Assembly: GCF_000297775.1 (NCBI RefSeq)
Contig: NZ_JH815516.1
Location: 9,226-73,225, forward strand
Direction: 5' to 3'
DNA length: 64,000 nucleotides
Source: Sutterella wadsworthensis 2_1_59BFAA
Lineage (GTDB): Bacteria; Pseudomonadota; Gammaproteobacteria; Burkholderiales; Burkholderiaceae_F
In this document: positions 7,118 to 15,174 of the stretch, one piece after another
How the letters are laid out: every line of letters begins with the position of its first letter
Numbering within the stretch: position 1 is the stretch's first letter
The notes under the pieces: generated by a model
What the model was told of the DNA's origin: nothing
Databases searched by the model: none
What the model saw: the letters and a program-made list of their open reading frames with translations, nothing else
Translations under genes and position numbers: made by a program

Positions 7118-8128
7118 TTATTCGGCGGCGGCAGCCTTGGCGGGCGTCTTGCAGGCCGCTTCCATGCGGTCGAAGAAGGAGGCCTTTTCGTCGTCGTCAC
7201 GCCAGTTCTGGAACACGGTGGCGAGCATCGGGCCGGCCACGTTGTGCCAAAGGGCGGCGATGGCGGCGGGGAGTGCGGTCATCGGATTGGCTGCGAAGTG
7301 AACGGAGGCGAGGGCGACGCCGAGGCCCGAGTTCTGCATGCCGACCTCGAAGGCCATGCACTTGCATTTGGCGAGGTTCATGCCGGACCACTTGGCGACG
7401 AGGAAGCCGAAGAGCATGCCGAGGGCGTTGTGCAGGACGACTGCGACGAAGACCAGAAGGCCGGTGTTCATCAGCTGCTGACGGGACGCCGCCGTGACGG
7501 CAGCGGCGATCAGCACGATGGCGAGAACCGAGACGAGCGGCAGGGCTGCGACGGCGGTGTCGATGCGGGCGCCGAGGAGCTTGTGGACGAACACGCCGGC
7601 GGCGATCGGCAGAAGGATGATCTGGACGATCGACATGAACATCGCGGTCGGATCGATCGCAAGCCACTGGCTGGCGAAGAGATACATCAGCGCGGGCGTC
7701 ATGACGGGGGCGAGGAGCGTCGTGCAGGACGTGATGGTGACCGAGAGGGCGACGTCGCCGCGGGCAAGGAAGGTCACGACGTTGGACGCCGTGCCGCCCG
7801 GACAGCAACCCAGAAGCATCAGGCCGACGGCGACGTCGGGCGGCAGATCCAGCGCATAGCAGAGCAGGAACGCGCCACCGGGCATGATCGTGAACTGGCC
7901 GAGGATGCCGAGGAAGACGTCGCGGGGACGGCGGAAGATTTCACGGAAGTCCGAGGGCGAGAGCGTGAGGCCCATGCCGAACATCACCACGCCGAGCAGA
8001 GGAGCGATCCAGGGACCAATCTGCTTGAAAATCTCCGGAAAAACGAAGCCGGCAATGCCGAAAATGACGACCCAGAGGGCGAACGTCTTGTTAACGAACT
8101 GGCTCATTTTTGCGAGGACTTTCATCAT
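7118..8128 (-). CDS. BASS-family sodium-dependent transporter (bile acid:Na+ symporter family)
   Basis: This is a 336-aa integral membrane protein with the length and roughly ten hydrophobic segments of the bacterial BASS/SBF family, which move organic anions with sodium. Typical family features are the early GVVMFGMGLTLSPSDF segment and the two broken-helix motifs, CCPGGTASNVVTFLARGDVALS and EVGMQNSGLGVALA. The C-terminus is cytoplasmic, charged and Ala/Lys-rich. The first ATG pair is at 8128/8125, and ATG 8107 (MSQFVNK) is an alternative. A GGAG lies 12 nt before 8128. A possible 16-residue leader peptide lies 20 nt upstream. The gene stands alone. Substrate is unknown; bile acid, pantoate or a keto acid are all seen in the family. 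Confidence 0.88.
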   Translation of the reverse strand: MMKVLAKMSQFVNKTFALWVVIFGIAGFVFPEIFKQIGPWIAPLLGVVMFGMGLTLSPSDFREIFRRPRDVFLGILGQFTIMPGGAFLLCYALDLPPDVAVGLMLLGCCPGGTASNVVTFLARGDVALSVTITSCTTLLAPVMTPALMYLFASQWLAIDPTAMFMSIVQIILLPIAAGVFVHKLLGARIDTAVAALPLVSVLAIVLIAAAVTAASRQQLMNTGLLVFVAVVLHNALGMLFGFLVAKWSGMNLAKCKCMAFEVGMQNSGLGVALASVHFAANPMTALPAAIAALWHNVAGPMLATVFQNWRDDDEKASFFDRMEAACKTPAKAAAAE

Positions 8129-8147
8129 GATTTGCGTCGGCTCCGAC

Positions 8148-8198
8148 TTATTCGGTCAGGCCGCTCCATGTGGCGAAGGGGTGAAAAAAGGATTTCAT
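8148..8198 (-). CDS. Possible 16-aa leader peptide upstream of the BASS transporter
   Basis: ATG 8198 is preceded by GGAAGGAAACC, a better ribosome binding site than that of the transporter. It encodes MKSFFHPFATWSGLTE and stops at TAA (8148-8150), 20 nt before the transporter start. Upstream, an 8-bp perfect stem (8208-8229) could form in the mRNA. The spacing and strong ribosome binding site suggest an upstream ORF that couples or regulates translation of the transporter. There is no homology evidence. Confidence 0.3.
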   Translation of the reverse strand: MKSFFHPFATWSGLTE

Positions 8199-8229
8199 GG
8201 TTTCCTTCCGGACCGCTTGCACGGTCCGG

Positions 8230-8652
8230 CTTCCGTGGTGATCCCGGCGCCGCGGGTGGAAAAAAAGGTTGTGGGCGTCGGGATGATTCCAATTTATCCG
8301 AAGGAAAATCCGCCGTCTCTAGGGCGAATTGCTTAGGACACAGGGAAAGCGGGGGAGTTGTGACTGCACGCAAGGTGCCTCGGACGATTCTCTTAGGGAG
8401 GTTTGCCTAGATGATTCGGAATCATCGGAAGCGTGTGGAAAGTCAGGGCCCCGCACCGTTCCTGTTCCGCAAAGGCCTGGTCAGGACCACGCGGATGTCG
8501 ATTTGACGCGTGTTCCGGGAAAACCCCTATTCGCCCGACTTCGCCTCTCTCCTGGGCCGGGACCGGCAGACTGCCCTGATTCGGAGGCCCGGGCCTGCGC
8601 CGCAGGCGCATCGAGGCGTTTTGGCGGGCGCAGCGGCTGCTAGAATCCTGGC
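8230..8652. other. Intergenic region between divergent genes, no gene seen
   Basis: I find no supported gene here. The right end carries TAGAAT at 8641-8646, a good -10 box whose start point would fall almost on the helicase ATG at 8653. No ribosome binding site precedes that ATG, so the helicase message may be leaderless or start further inside. Confidence 0.4.
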
Positions 8653-11622
8653 ATGAACGAGACCATGCCCATTTCCGCCGGCCTTCCCGCCGGCATGACG
8701 ACGGACGCCTGTCTTGAGGCGCAGCTCCGCTCGGCCTTCCTCACGGGAGAGACCGACGGGGAGGAGGCCGGACTCCGGCCGGAATTCGTCATCAACGACC
8801 CCGACCGCAGGATCAAGGTCCTCACCGTGATCGAGGACGAACTCGCGCGATGCACGAGCTTCGACATCAGTGTCGCCTTCGTGACGATGAGCGGCATCGA
8901 GCCGCTTCTGCCCATCTTCGAGGAGCTGCGCGAACGAGGCGTGCCGGGACGCGTGCTGACGACGGACTATCTCGGCTTTTCGGATCCCGCCGCCATGCGC
9001 AAGCTCGCGGGCATCTCCAACATCGAGGTGAGGCTCTTCAGGGCCGAGGGGAACCGAGGCTTTCACACGAAGGGCTACATCTTCAATTCGGGCGACGTCT
9101 GCCGCTTCCTGATCGGAAGCTCGAACCTGACGGGCACGGCGCTCGCGACGAACCGCGAGTGGAACGCAAGGCTCGTCTCGAAGCAGACGGGTGCCTTTGC
9201 AAGGGCGCTTCAGGCCGAATTCAGGGCGCTCTGGGACCATCCGCTCAGCCGTCCCCTCCATGAGGTGATCGACGCCTACGAGGCCGAGCGCAGGGCGCAC
9301 ATGGCGGCCCAGACCGAGGTGATGAGGCGCCTGCCGCTTCCCGTTTCGCCCGTGCGTCCCGAGCCCAACTCGATGCAGCGCGCCTTCGTCGAGAATCTTC
9401 TCAGGATCGCGGGTTCGGGCGAGCGCCGCGCGCTGCTCATTTCCGCCACGGGCACGGGCAAGACCTATGCCGCGGCCTTCGCCGTGCGTGAGCTCAAGCC
9501 CCGCAGGATGCTCTTCGTCGTGCACCGCGAGCAGATCGCGAGGCAGGCGATGGCAAGCTTCAGGCGAGTCCTGGGTGAGGACGAACTCACCTACGGGCTT
9601 CTCGGCGGCGGGCAGAACGAGGCGGGCGCGGACTGCGTCTTCGCGACCATGCAGACGCTTGCGCGAGAACGCGTGCTCGGCGCGTTGGATCCGAAGGCGT
9701 TCGACGTGATCATCATCGACGAGGTGCACCGCGCAGCGGCCGAGAGCTACAAGAAGATCATGGCGCACTTCGAGCCGAAGCTCTGGTTCGGCATGACGGC
9801 AAGTCCCGACAGGCCCGACGGCGCGGACATCTACGCACTCTTCGACCACAACATCGCCTACGAGATCCGCCTGAGCACGGCGCTTGAGGAGGACCTTCTC
9901 TGTCCGTTCCACTATTTCGGCGTGAAGGACGTCACGGTGGGCGGCATGATGCTCGAGGACCTCTCCGACTTCAGGCTGCTGACGGCCGAGGAGCGCGTCT
10001 CGAACATTCTCGACCGCGCGCAGTACTTCGGCTGGAGCGGTCCGCGCGTCAAGGGCCTCGTCTTTTGCTCGAGGAAGGAAGAGTGCGCCGAACTTTCGAG
10101 GCTCTTCAATGAACGCGGCCTCATGACGGTCGCGCTCACGGGCGAGGATGAGCAGAGCCTGCGCGAGGAGGCGATCTACCGCCTCTCGTACGGCGTGGGC
10201 GACAACAGGCTCGACTACATCTTCACGGTCGACATCTTCGCCGAGGGCGTCGACATTCCCGAAGTCAACCAGGTCATCATGCTGCGTCCGACGCAGAGCG
10301 CGATCGTCTTCGTGCAGCAGCTCGGCCGAGGTCTTCGCAAGGCACCTGACAAGGAATTCGTGGTCATTCTCGACTTCATCGGGAACTACCAGTCGAACTT
10401 TCTGATTCCGGTGGCGCTCGCCGACGACCGCTCGTACAACAAGGACAACATGCGCCGCGCGCTCGCCGTCGATCTGAGGCAGATTCCGGGAGCCTCGAGC
10501 GTGCACTTCGATCCGATCGTGCGCAAGCGCATCTACGAGTCGATCGACCGCGCGAGCGTGAGCGACACAAAGCTCATCCGCACGAGTTACGAGCAGCTCA
10601 AGGCCAAGCTCGGCCGCATTCCGGAGCTTCTCGACTTCGACAGGTTCGGCTCGATCGATGCCGTCAAGTTCTTCGAGAAGTTCGGCTCCTACTACGCCTT
10701 TCTCGAAAAGTACGAGAAGTCCTTCACGACTAGGCTCTCGACGCGCGCCGCAGGCATGCTCGCCTTCCTGTCCGTGAAGGCGGGCGCGGGCAGGCGCGTT
10801 TCCGAGGCGATTGTCATCAGGGACCTGCTCGCGGGCAGGCCGGACCTTGAGACGGGACTTCGCGAGGGACTCGCCCGCTACGGGATCGAGCCCTCGGCCG
10901 CGCATCTCTCGAGCGTCTTCGGCTTTCTTTCGAACCGCTTCGTGAAGACCGCCGACGAAGCGAAGCAGCGCGCCGGAATGGTCTTTGTCGAGTACGACGC
11001 CGCGCTCGGATGGCGCATGGCCGCGGAACTTCGCGAGGAGCTCGGCCGAAGCGCGGAGTTCCGCACGATGCTCGCGGAGCTCGCGGGCTTCATGGTCTCG
11101 CGCTACGAGGCCAGGTTCTCGAAGCGCTACGCGGGCACCGACCTCGTTCTCTACGAAAAATATACGTACGAGGACGTCTGCAGGCTGCTCAACTGGCCGA
11201 CCAACATGAACGCCCAGAACATCGGCGGGTACTTCTACGAGAAGACGACGAAGACGATGCCCGTCTTCGTCAACTACCACAAGGCCGAAGGCGCGATCGC
11301 TTACGAGGACCGCTTCGTCTCGCCGTCGCACATCGTGGCGCTCTCGAAGACGAAGCGCAGGACAACGTCGGCCGACGCGGACCACATCTATAAGCGCACG
11401 CCCGAGGACAAGGACAACAGGATCCTTCTCTTCGTGCGCCGCAACAAGGAGGACAAGGGTGAGGCGAAGGCCTTCTACTTCCTCGGGGAGGTTGAGGCGC
11501 AGGGCGAGCCCGTGCCCGTGACGCTTCCCGCAACGGGCGACCGCGCCTTCGAGATCGATTACAGACTCGACGTGCCCGTGCGTTCCGACATCTACGCCTA
11601 CGTGACGATGGCCGAGGATTAG
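8653..11622 (+). CDS. PLD nuclease-superfamily II helicase-DUF3427 protein
   Basis: This is a 989-aa multidomain protein. Residues about 45-210 form a phospholipase D-like nuclease domain with one HxK motif (FHTKGYIFNSG, His about 138) followed by GSSNLTG. A DEAD/DEAH-type helicase core follows: Walker A SATGTGKT (about 263-270), DEVH (about 355), FGMTASP, then the C-terminal helicase lobe ending QQLGRGLRKAPDKEFVVILDF. The last third (about 650-985) matches the DUF3427 layout, ending in FVRRNKEDKGEAKAFYFLGEVE. Such proteins are thought to act on foreign or damaged DNA and are often found in defence islands, frequently beside a Nudix gene as here. The start is uncertain because no ribosome binding site is seen; ATG 8665 is an alternative. 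Confidence 0.85.
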   Translation: MNETMPISAGLPAGMTTDACLEAQLRSAFLTGETDGEEAGLRPEFVINDPDRRIKVLTVIEDELARCTSFDISVAFVTMSGIEPLLPIFEELRERGVPGRVLTTDYLGFSDPAAMRKLAGISNIEVRLFRAEGNRGFHTKGYIFNSGDVCRFLIGSSNLTGTALATNREWNARLVSKQTGAFARALQAEFRALWDHPLSRPLHEVIDAYEAERRAHMAAQTEVMRRLPLPVSPVRPEPNSMQRAFVENLLRIAGSGERRALLISATGTGKTYAAAFAVRELKPRRMLFVVHREQIARQAMASFRRVLGEDELTYGLLGGGQNEAGADCVFATMQTLARERVLGALDPKAFDVIIIDEVHRAAAESYKKIMAHFEPKLWFGMTASPDRPDGADIYALFDHNIAYEIRLSTALEEDLLCPFHYFGVKDVTVGGMMLEDLSDFRLLTAEERVSNILDRAQYFGWSGPRVKGLVFCSRKEECAELSRLFNERGLMTVALTGEDEQSLREEAIYRLSYGVGDNRLDYIFTVDIFAEGVDIPEVNQVIMLRPTQSAIVFVQQLGRGLRKAPDKEFVVILDFIGNYQSNFLIPVALADDRSYNKDNMRRALAVDLRQIPGASSVHFDPIVRKRIYESIDRASVSDTKLIRTSYEQLKAKLGRIPELLDFDRFGSIDAVKFFEKFGSYYAFLEKYEKSFTTRLSTRAAGMLAFLSVKAGAGRRVSEAIVIRDLLAGRPDLETGLREGLARYGIEPSAAHLSSVFGFLSNRFVKTADEAKQRAGMVFVEYDAALGWRMAAELREELGRSAEFRTMLAELAGFMVSRYEARFSKRYAGTDLVLYEKYTYEDVCRLLNWPTNMNAQNIGGYFYEKTTKTMPVFVNYHKAEGAIAYEDRFVSPSHIVALSKTKRRTTSADADHIYKRTPEDKDNRILLFVRRNKEDKGEAKAFYFLGEVEAQGEPVPVTLPATGDRAFEIDYRLDVPVRSDIYAYVTMAED

Positions 11623-11691
11623 AATCCGAAGGCGCGCGGCACGGCGGCACGAAGCCGACAAAAGCTCAATTCAAAACAGCAAGGAGTATGA

Positions 11692-12078
11692 ATGAAGACG
11701 ATCGAAGTGGTCGCAGCCATCATCGAGCATGAAGGCAGGATTCTCGCCACCCAGCGCGGGTACGGCGACTTCAAGGACGGGTGGGAGTTTCCCGGCGGCA
11801 AGATGGAGCCCGGCGAAACGCCCGAGGCCGCCATCGTGCGCGAGATCGAGGAGGAGCTCAAGGTGACGATTGCACCCAAGACCCTCGTGACGACGGTCGA
11901 GTGCGACTATCCGAAGTTTCACCTCACGATGCACTGCTTCCTTTCGTCCATCGTGAAGGGAGAGATCTGTCTCGTCGAACATGAGGCGGCGAAGTGGCTC
12001 TCGCCCGACGAGCTCGACAGCGTCGACTGGCTGCCTGCCGACGTGGAGGTCGTCGAGAAGCTCAAGACGCTGCTCTGA
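11692..12078 (+). CDS. Nudix hydrolase, MutT-like (8-oxo-dGTP diphosphatase type)
   Basis: This 128-aa protein has a complete Nudix box, GGKMEPGETPEAAIVREIEEEL, fitting Gx5Ex7REUxEExGU. It is the size of MutT, with WEFPGGK before the box as in oxidised-nucleotide hydrolases. AAGGAG lies just before ATG 11692. It sits 69 bp downstream of the PLD-helicase gene on the same strand and ends at a strong terminator, so the two probably form one transcript. It may sanitise damaged nucleotides or process a nucleotide signal linked to the helicase; the link is inferred from position. Confidence 0.88.
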   Translation: MKTIEVVAAIIEHEGRILATQRGYGDFKDGWEFPGGKMEPGETPEAAIVREIEEELKVTIAPKTLVTTVECDYPKFHLTMHCFLSSIVKGEICLVEHEAAKWLSPDELDSVDWLPADVEVVEKLKTLL

Positions 12079-12101
12079 CAAAGGTCTCGAAGGGAGAAGA
12101 A

Positions 12102-12133
12102 GGGCCCGCTTCGGTTTCGAGGCGGGCCTTTTT
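12102..12133 (+). terminator. Rho-independent terminator after the Nudix gene
   Basis: GGCCCGC and GCGGGCC form a 7-bp GC stem around a short loop, followed by TTTTT. It ends the helicase-Nudix transcript. Confidence 0.8.
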
Positions 12134-12280
12134 CGACGGCGGATGCGCCGCGTGAACATTCGTCACAAAAGAGTGCTTTGGGGAGAGGGACTTTTTCGCT
12201 GCGCTCGAGTACGATCAGGCGTGAGCCGGTCATTTGCGACTGCCTGAAGGAGATTCTCATGACGATGTCAAATCTCCCGC

Positions 12281-13114
12281 ATGACCGGGTTCCGGGTTCC
12301 GGGGCCCGGCAGGATCCATGTCTTCTGCGAAGGCGAGACTGAGGTGCTCTATTTGCAGGACTTCTGCAGGCTGATCGGCCTTTCCGGAAAAAAGGCGGTC
12401 ATCTCCGTCTGTCCCGTGAAGAATCCCGCACGGGCGATCGAGTGGATATGCCGGCAAGTGCCCGGCGTTTCGAAGGCGTCCGCCGCCTCTCCCGAGTGCT
12501 GGCTGGTCTTTGATCGCGACCGCCATGAAGGCTTTCACGAGGTGTTCGAGCTTGTGAAGCAGCATCCCTGCATACATCTTGCGGCCACGAAGCCGTGCTT
12601 CGAGTACTGGCTGCTTCTTCACTTCGATGATTTTCAGGATGATCTTCCTCTGGCGCAGGGTTGGTACGTTGCGAAGCGGCAGGTGCAGGGGAAGCAGGTG
12701 GCTCCGGACAGAAGCGTCCGGATGACGATGGAGTTTCTGGAACGTGTTGCTCATCCCGAGGCCGTGCTCAAGCGCCTGAAGAAGCACATGCCCGGTTACG
12801 GCAAGAACAAGGCGGGCGTGTTCGAGCAGCTTTTCCCGTTCTTGGGAACCGCTCTGTGGCGCACGCTTGGAGGCGTGGATCCCGAGTACGGTCATGGTTC
12901 GCGACTGCCTGAACTCCTCGAGCGGCTCTGCTCTCTTGCGGGCACCACGATCGTCGATGTTGCGTGCCGCCAGGCGTTAGAACTTGCTTCGAGGTGCCTG
13001 GCGAAGGCCGGCGGTCGTTCTTCGGGCACCTGCGTTCGGCAGAAGGCCAGGCCGGCTGCACCGAAGAATCCCCGCGCGTCAGGCGTCACGAGGATGCCGC
13101 AGTGTTGCGCCTGA
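12281..13114 (+). CDS. RloB-like TOPRIM-type protein (orphan)
   Basis: This 277-aa protein has the RloB signature: an N-terminal VFCEGETEVLYL with the catalytic-type Glu, a VFDRDRHEGF acidic motif, and KPCFEYWLLLHF, matching the family's 'P.FE.W.LLHF'. RloB proteins have a TOPRIM-like fold and normally accompany an RloA-type AAA ATPase in abortive-infection or restriction-linked loci. No ATPase partner is present here. The start is suspect. The only good ribosome binding site (AAGGAG) precedes an ATG at 12258 in another frame, whose product (MTMSNLPHDRVPGSGA) looks like a natural RloB N-terminus. A one-base change near 12300 may therefore have frameshifted the gene. The last 30 residues are low-complexity and may not be authentic. 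Confidence 0.65.
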   Translation: MTGFRVPGPGRIHVFCEGETEVLYLQDFCRLIGLSGKKAVISVCPVKNPARAIEWICRQVPGVSKASAASPECWLVFDRDRHEGFHEVFELVKQHPCIHLAATKPCFEYWLLLHFDDFQDDLPLAQGWYVAKRQVQGKQVAPDRSVRMTMEFLERVAHPEAVLKRLKKHMPGYGKNKAGVFEQLFPFLGTALWRTLGGVDPEYGHGSRLPELLERLCSLAGTTIVDVACRQALELASRCLAKAGGRSSGTCVRQKARPAAPKNPRASGVTRMPQCCA

Positions 13115-13146
13115 GGGTGTTCCGTGAAGTGAACGGTCAAATGAAA

Positions 13147-13190
13147 GGCGCCTTCGGAATCCATGGAATTCGCGAAGGCGCCCTGATTTT
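13147..13190. terminator. Stem-loop between the RloB-like gene and brnQ
   Basis: GGCGCCTTCG (13147-13156) pairs perfectly with CGAAGGCGCC (13173-13182), followed by a short T run on the plus strand and T-rich sequence on the minus strand. It lies between convergent genes and probably serves both. Confidence 0.65.
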
Positions 13191-13213
13191 GAGTGACTTC
13201 AGAGGGGAGGCCG

Positions 13214-14560
13214 TCAGGCGGCCTTCTTCGGCGTCACGAGGCTCAGTGCGATGCCGACGACGAGGCCGACGGCGGCGGGAAGCATCCAGTCAAGGCCTTC
13301 GGCCGCGAACGGCATGGCGGCGAAGAAGTCGGCGAGGACCGGCAGCTTGAAGCCTGCCTGGCCGAAGCCCGCCGTGATGGCGGCGGCGCCCGTGAAGAGC
13401 ATCGTCATCGGGTAGGCGAAGCGGTGCTTTTCGATGAACGGGTGCAGGAAGGCGAGGATGATGAGCACGAGCGCAAGCGGATAGATCGCGACGAGGACGG
13501 GGACCGAGAACTTCAGGATCGCGGTGAGGCCGGCGTTGGCGATGATCGTGCTCGTCACGGCGAAGACCGTGAGCCAGCCGCGGTAGCCGAGAACCGGGAA
13601 CGTGTCGCGGAAGTAGTTCGAGCAGCAGGAGAGCAGGCCCACGCAGGTGTTGAGGCAGGCGATGAAGAAGATCGCGCCGAGGATGAAGAGGCCGGCGTGG
13701 CCGAACTGCTGGATCACGACGCCCGTGAGGGTCTGGGCGCCGTTTTCGCCCGTAAGGCCCGCACCGCCCGCTTCGGCGCCGATGTGCGCAAGCGCGGCAT
13801 AGACCGTGATGAGCAGAAAGCCCGCGACGAAGCCGGCGAAGATCGTCTCGCGGACAACGCCCGAGTCCTTCGTGACGCCGAGCGCGCGGATGTTCATCGC
13901 GATGATGAGGCCGAAGTTGAGGGCCGCGAGCGTGTCCATCGTCTGATAGCCCTCGATGAAGCCGCGGACGAACGGCGCCGCGTCATAGGGGGCGCGCACG
14001 GCGCCGTACTCGCCGAGCGGATGCACGATGGCGGCGATGAAGAGCACCGCGATGAGCGTGAGCAGCGTGGGCGAGAGGATCTTGCCGAGGCGCTGCGTGA
14101 GCTTTTCGGGGTTGAGCGCGATCGTGAAGGCGAGCAGGAAGAAGAAGACGGAGTAGGCGGCCTGGGCGACAGCATGTGCCTCGAAGCCCAGGATGGTGCC
14201 CGAGAGCGCGCCTTCACCTGCGAAGAGCGGCGCAATCGCCATCTCGAAGGACGTGCCCGCCGTACGGGGAATGGCGAGGCAGGGACCGATCGAGAGATAG
14301 ATCAGAAGCGTGAAGAGGAAGGCGAAGGCCGGATGGACGCGGTTGCCGAGCGCCGTGAGGCCGCCCGAGCGCGCGACGGCGGCCACGCCGAGAATCGGGA
14401 AGAGCACGGCCGTGACGGCAAAGCCCGACATGGCGGGCAGGGTTGCGTCGCCCGCAAGGGCGCCGAGGAACGGCGGGAAGATCAGATTGCCCGCGCCGAA
14501 GAACATCGAGAAGAGCGTGAGGCCGATGAGGCAGCGCTCCTTGAGAGTGAAGCTTTTCAT
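13214..14560 (-). CDS. brnQ: Branched-chain amino acid:cation symporter BrnQ (LIVCS family)
   Basis: This is a 448-aa membrane protein with the twelve-segment profile of LIVCS symporters, which import Leu, Ile and Val with sodium or protons. The N-terminal signature LTLFSMFFGAGNLIFPPFLG is diagnostic of BrnQ, and the first segments (YLSIGPCLAIPRTAGTSFEMAI) are well conserved. I chose ATG 14560 (MKSFTLKER); the frame is open further upstream to 14668 but that stretch reads as non-coding. The gene is alone, convergent with the RloB-like gene. It complements the leucine biosynthesis operon 7 kb away. Confidence 0.93.
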   Translation of the reverse strand: MKSFTLKERCLIGLTLFSMFFGAGNLIFPPFLGALAGDATLPAMSGFAVTAVLFPILGVAAVARSGGLTALGNRVHPAFAFLFTLLIYLSIGPCLAIPRTAGTSFEMAIAPLFAGEGALSGTILGFEAHAVAQAAYSVFFFLLAFTIALNPEKLTQRLGKILSPTLLTLIAVLFIAAIVHPLGEYGAVRAPYDAAPFVRGFIEGYQTMDTLAALNFGLIIAMNIRALGVTKDSGVVRETIFAGFVAGFLLITVYAALAHIGAEAGGAGLTGENGAQTLTGVVIQQFGHAGLFILGAIFFIACLNTCVGLLSCCSNYFRDTFPVLGYRGWLTVFAVTSTIIANAGLTAILKFSVPVLVAIYPLALVLIILAFLHPFIEKHRFAYPMTMLFTGAAAITAGFGQAGFKLPVLADFFAAMPFAAEGLDWMLPAAVGLVVGIALSLVTPKKAA

Positions 14561-14789
14561 AGTGTGCTGTGATTGAGTGTCTGTCTGCGCGCGCGTCCTC
14601 TCGATCGCGCGCCTGACCGCAGCCGGCCTCTTTCGGACGGCTTTTGCGGAGATCACGAACAATAGCACAGGGCGGATGAGGCTGAAATCGGGGAAAGCGT
14701 TGAGGGGCGCGGTTTCGCCGCAGCACGAGGAGGAAGTCCCTGGAAGCGGGATGCAAAGGCGGAAGGGAGGAGAAAGCGGACAAAAGAAA

Positions 14790-14819
14790 AGTCCCTGCAG
14801 ACTTGCATCTGCAGGGACT
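14790..14819 (-). terminator. Terminator of tRNA-His
   Basis: A perfect 12-bp inverted repeat (AGTCCCTGCAGA / TCTGCAGGGACT) with a 6-nt loop is followed on the minus strand by TTTTCTTTT. It lies 8 nt past the tRNA 3' end. Confidence 0.85.
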
Positions 14820-14827
14820 CAAGAATC

Positions 14828-14904
14828 TGGGGTGGGAAATGGGACTCGAACCCACGACAACCGGAATCACAATCCGGGACTCTACCAACTGAGCTATTCC
14901 CACC
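14828..14904 (-). tRNA. tRNA-His (anticodon GTG)
   Basis: A full cloverleaf reads on the minus strand: acceptor GTGGGAA with TTCCCAC, D-arm AGCTCAGTTGGTAGAGT, anticodon stem-loop CCGGATTGTGATTCCGG with anticodon GTG, and T-arm GTGGGTTCGAGTCCCAT. The extra 5' G (-1) opposite C73, characteristic of tRNA-His, is present, and the CCA end is encoded. It has its own promoter and terminator. Confidence 0.96.
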
Positions 14905-14948
14905 AGTCTTTTTGTTTTCTCAAGAGCGTGTCGTTCTCGAGAGACTTG

Positions 14949-14976
14949 AATTGTACAGGAAGTTTTTGGTTTTGCA
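14949..14976 (-). promoter_or_regulatory. Sigma-70-type promoter of tRNA-His
   Basis: On the minus strand TTGCAA (14976-14971), a 16-bp spacer and TACAAT (14954-14949) form a good promoter about 40 nt upstream of the tRNA 5' end. Confidence 0.55.
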
Positions 14977-15174
14977 AGGGGTGAGGACTAAAAATACCGT
15001 AAATGCGGCACGTTGAATTGCACATGACTGTGGCGCAATGAACTTTATTGTTTTGTAACAAATGCAAATGACCGGCCGTTTTACACGCACCCGTGCGGAT
15101 CCGCTGAAGGCGGCGGGCGCATGGGCTACAATCACGGCTTTCCGTTCACCATCCCATATATAAAAGGAGCATCC

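Noticed and set aside
8527-11661. 1044-codon open frame antisense to the PLD-helicase gene
   Set aside because: The plus strand has complete nuclease and helicase motifs; the antisense frame has none and is extremely Arg/Glu/His-rich.
14577-14984. Open frame across the brnQ upstream region and tRNA-His
   Set aside because: It runs antisense through a tRNA and its terminator, so it cannot be a real gene.
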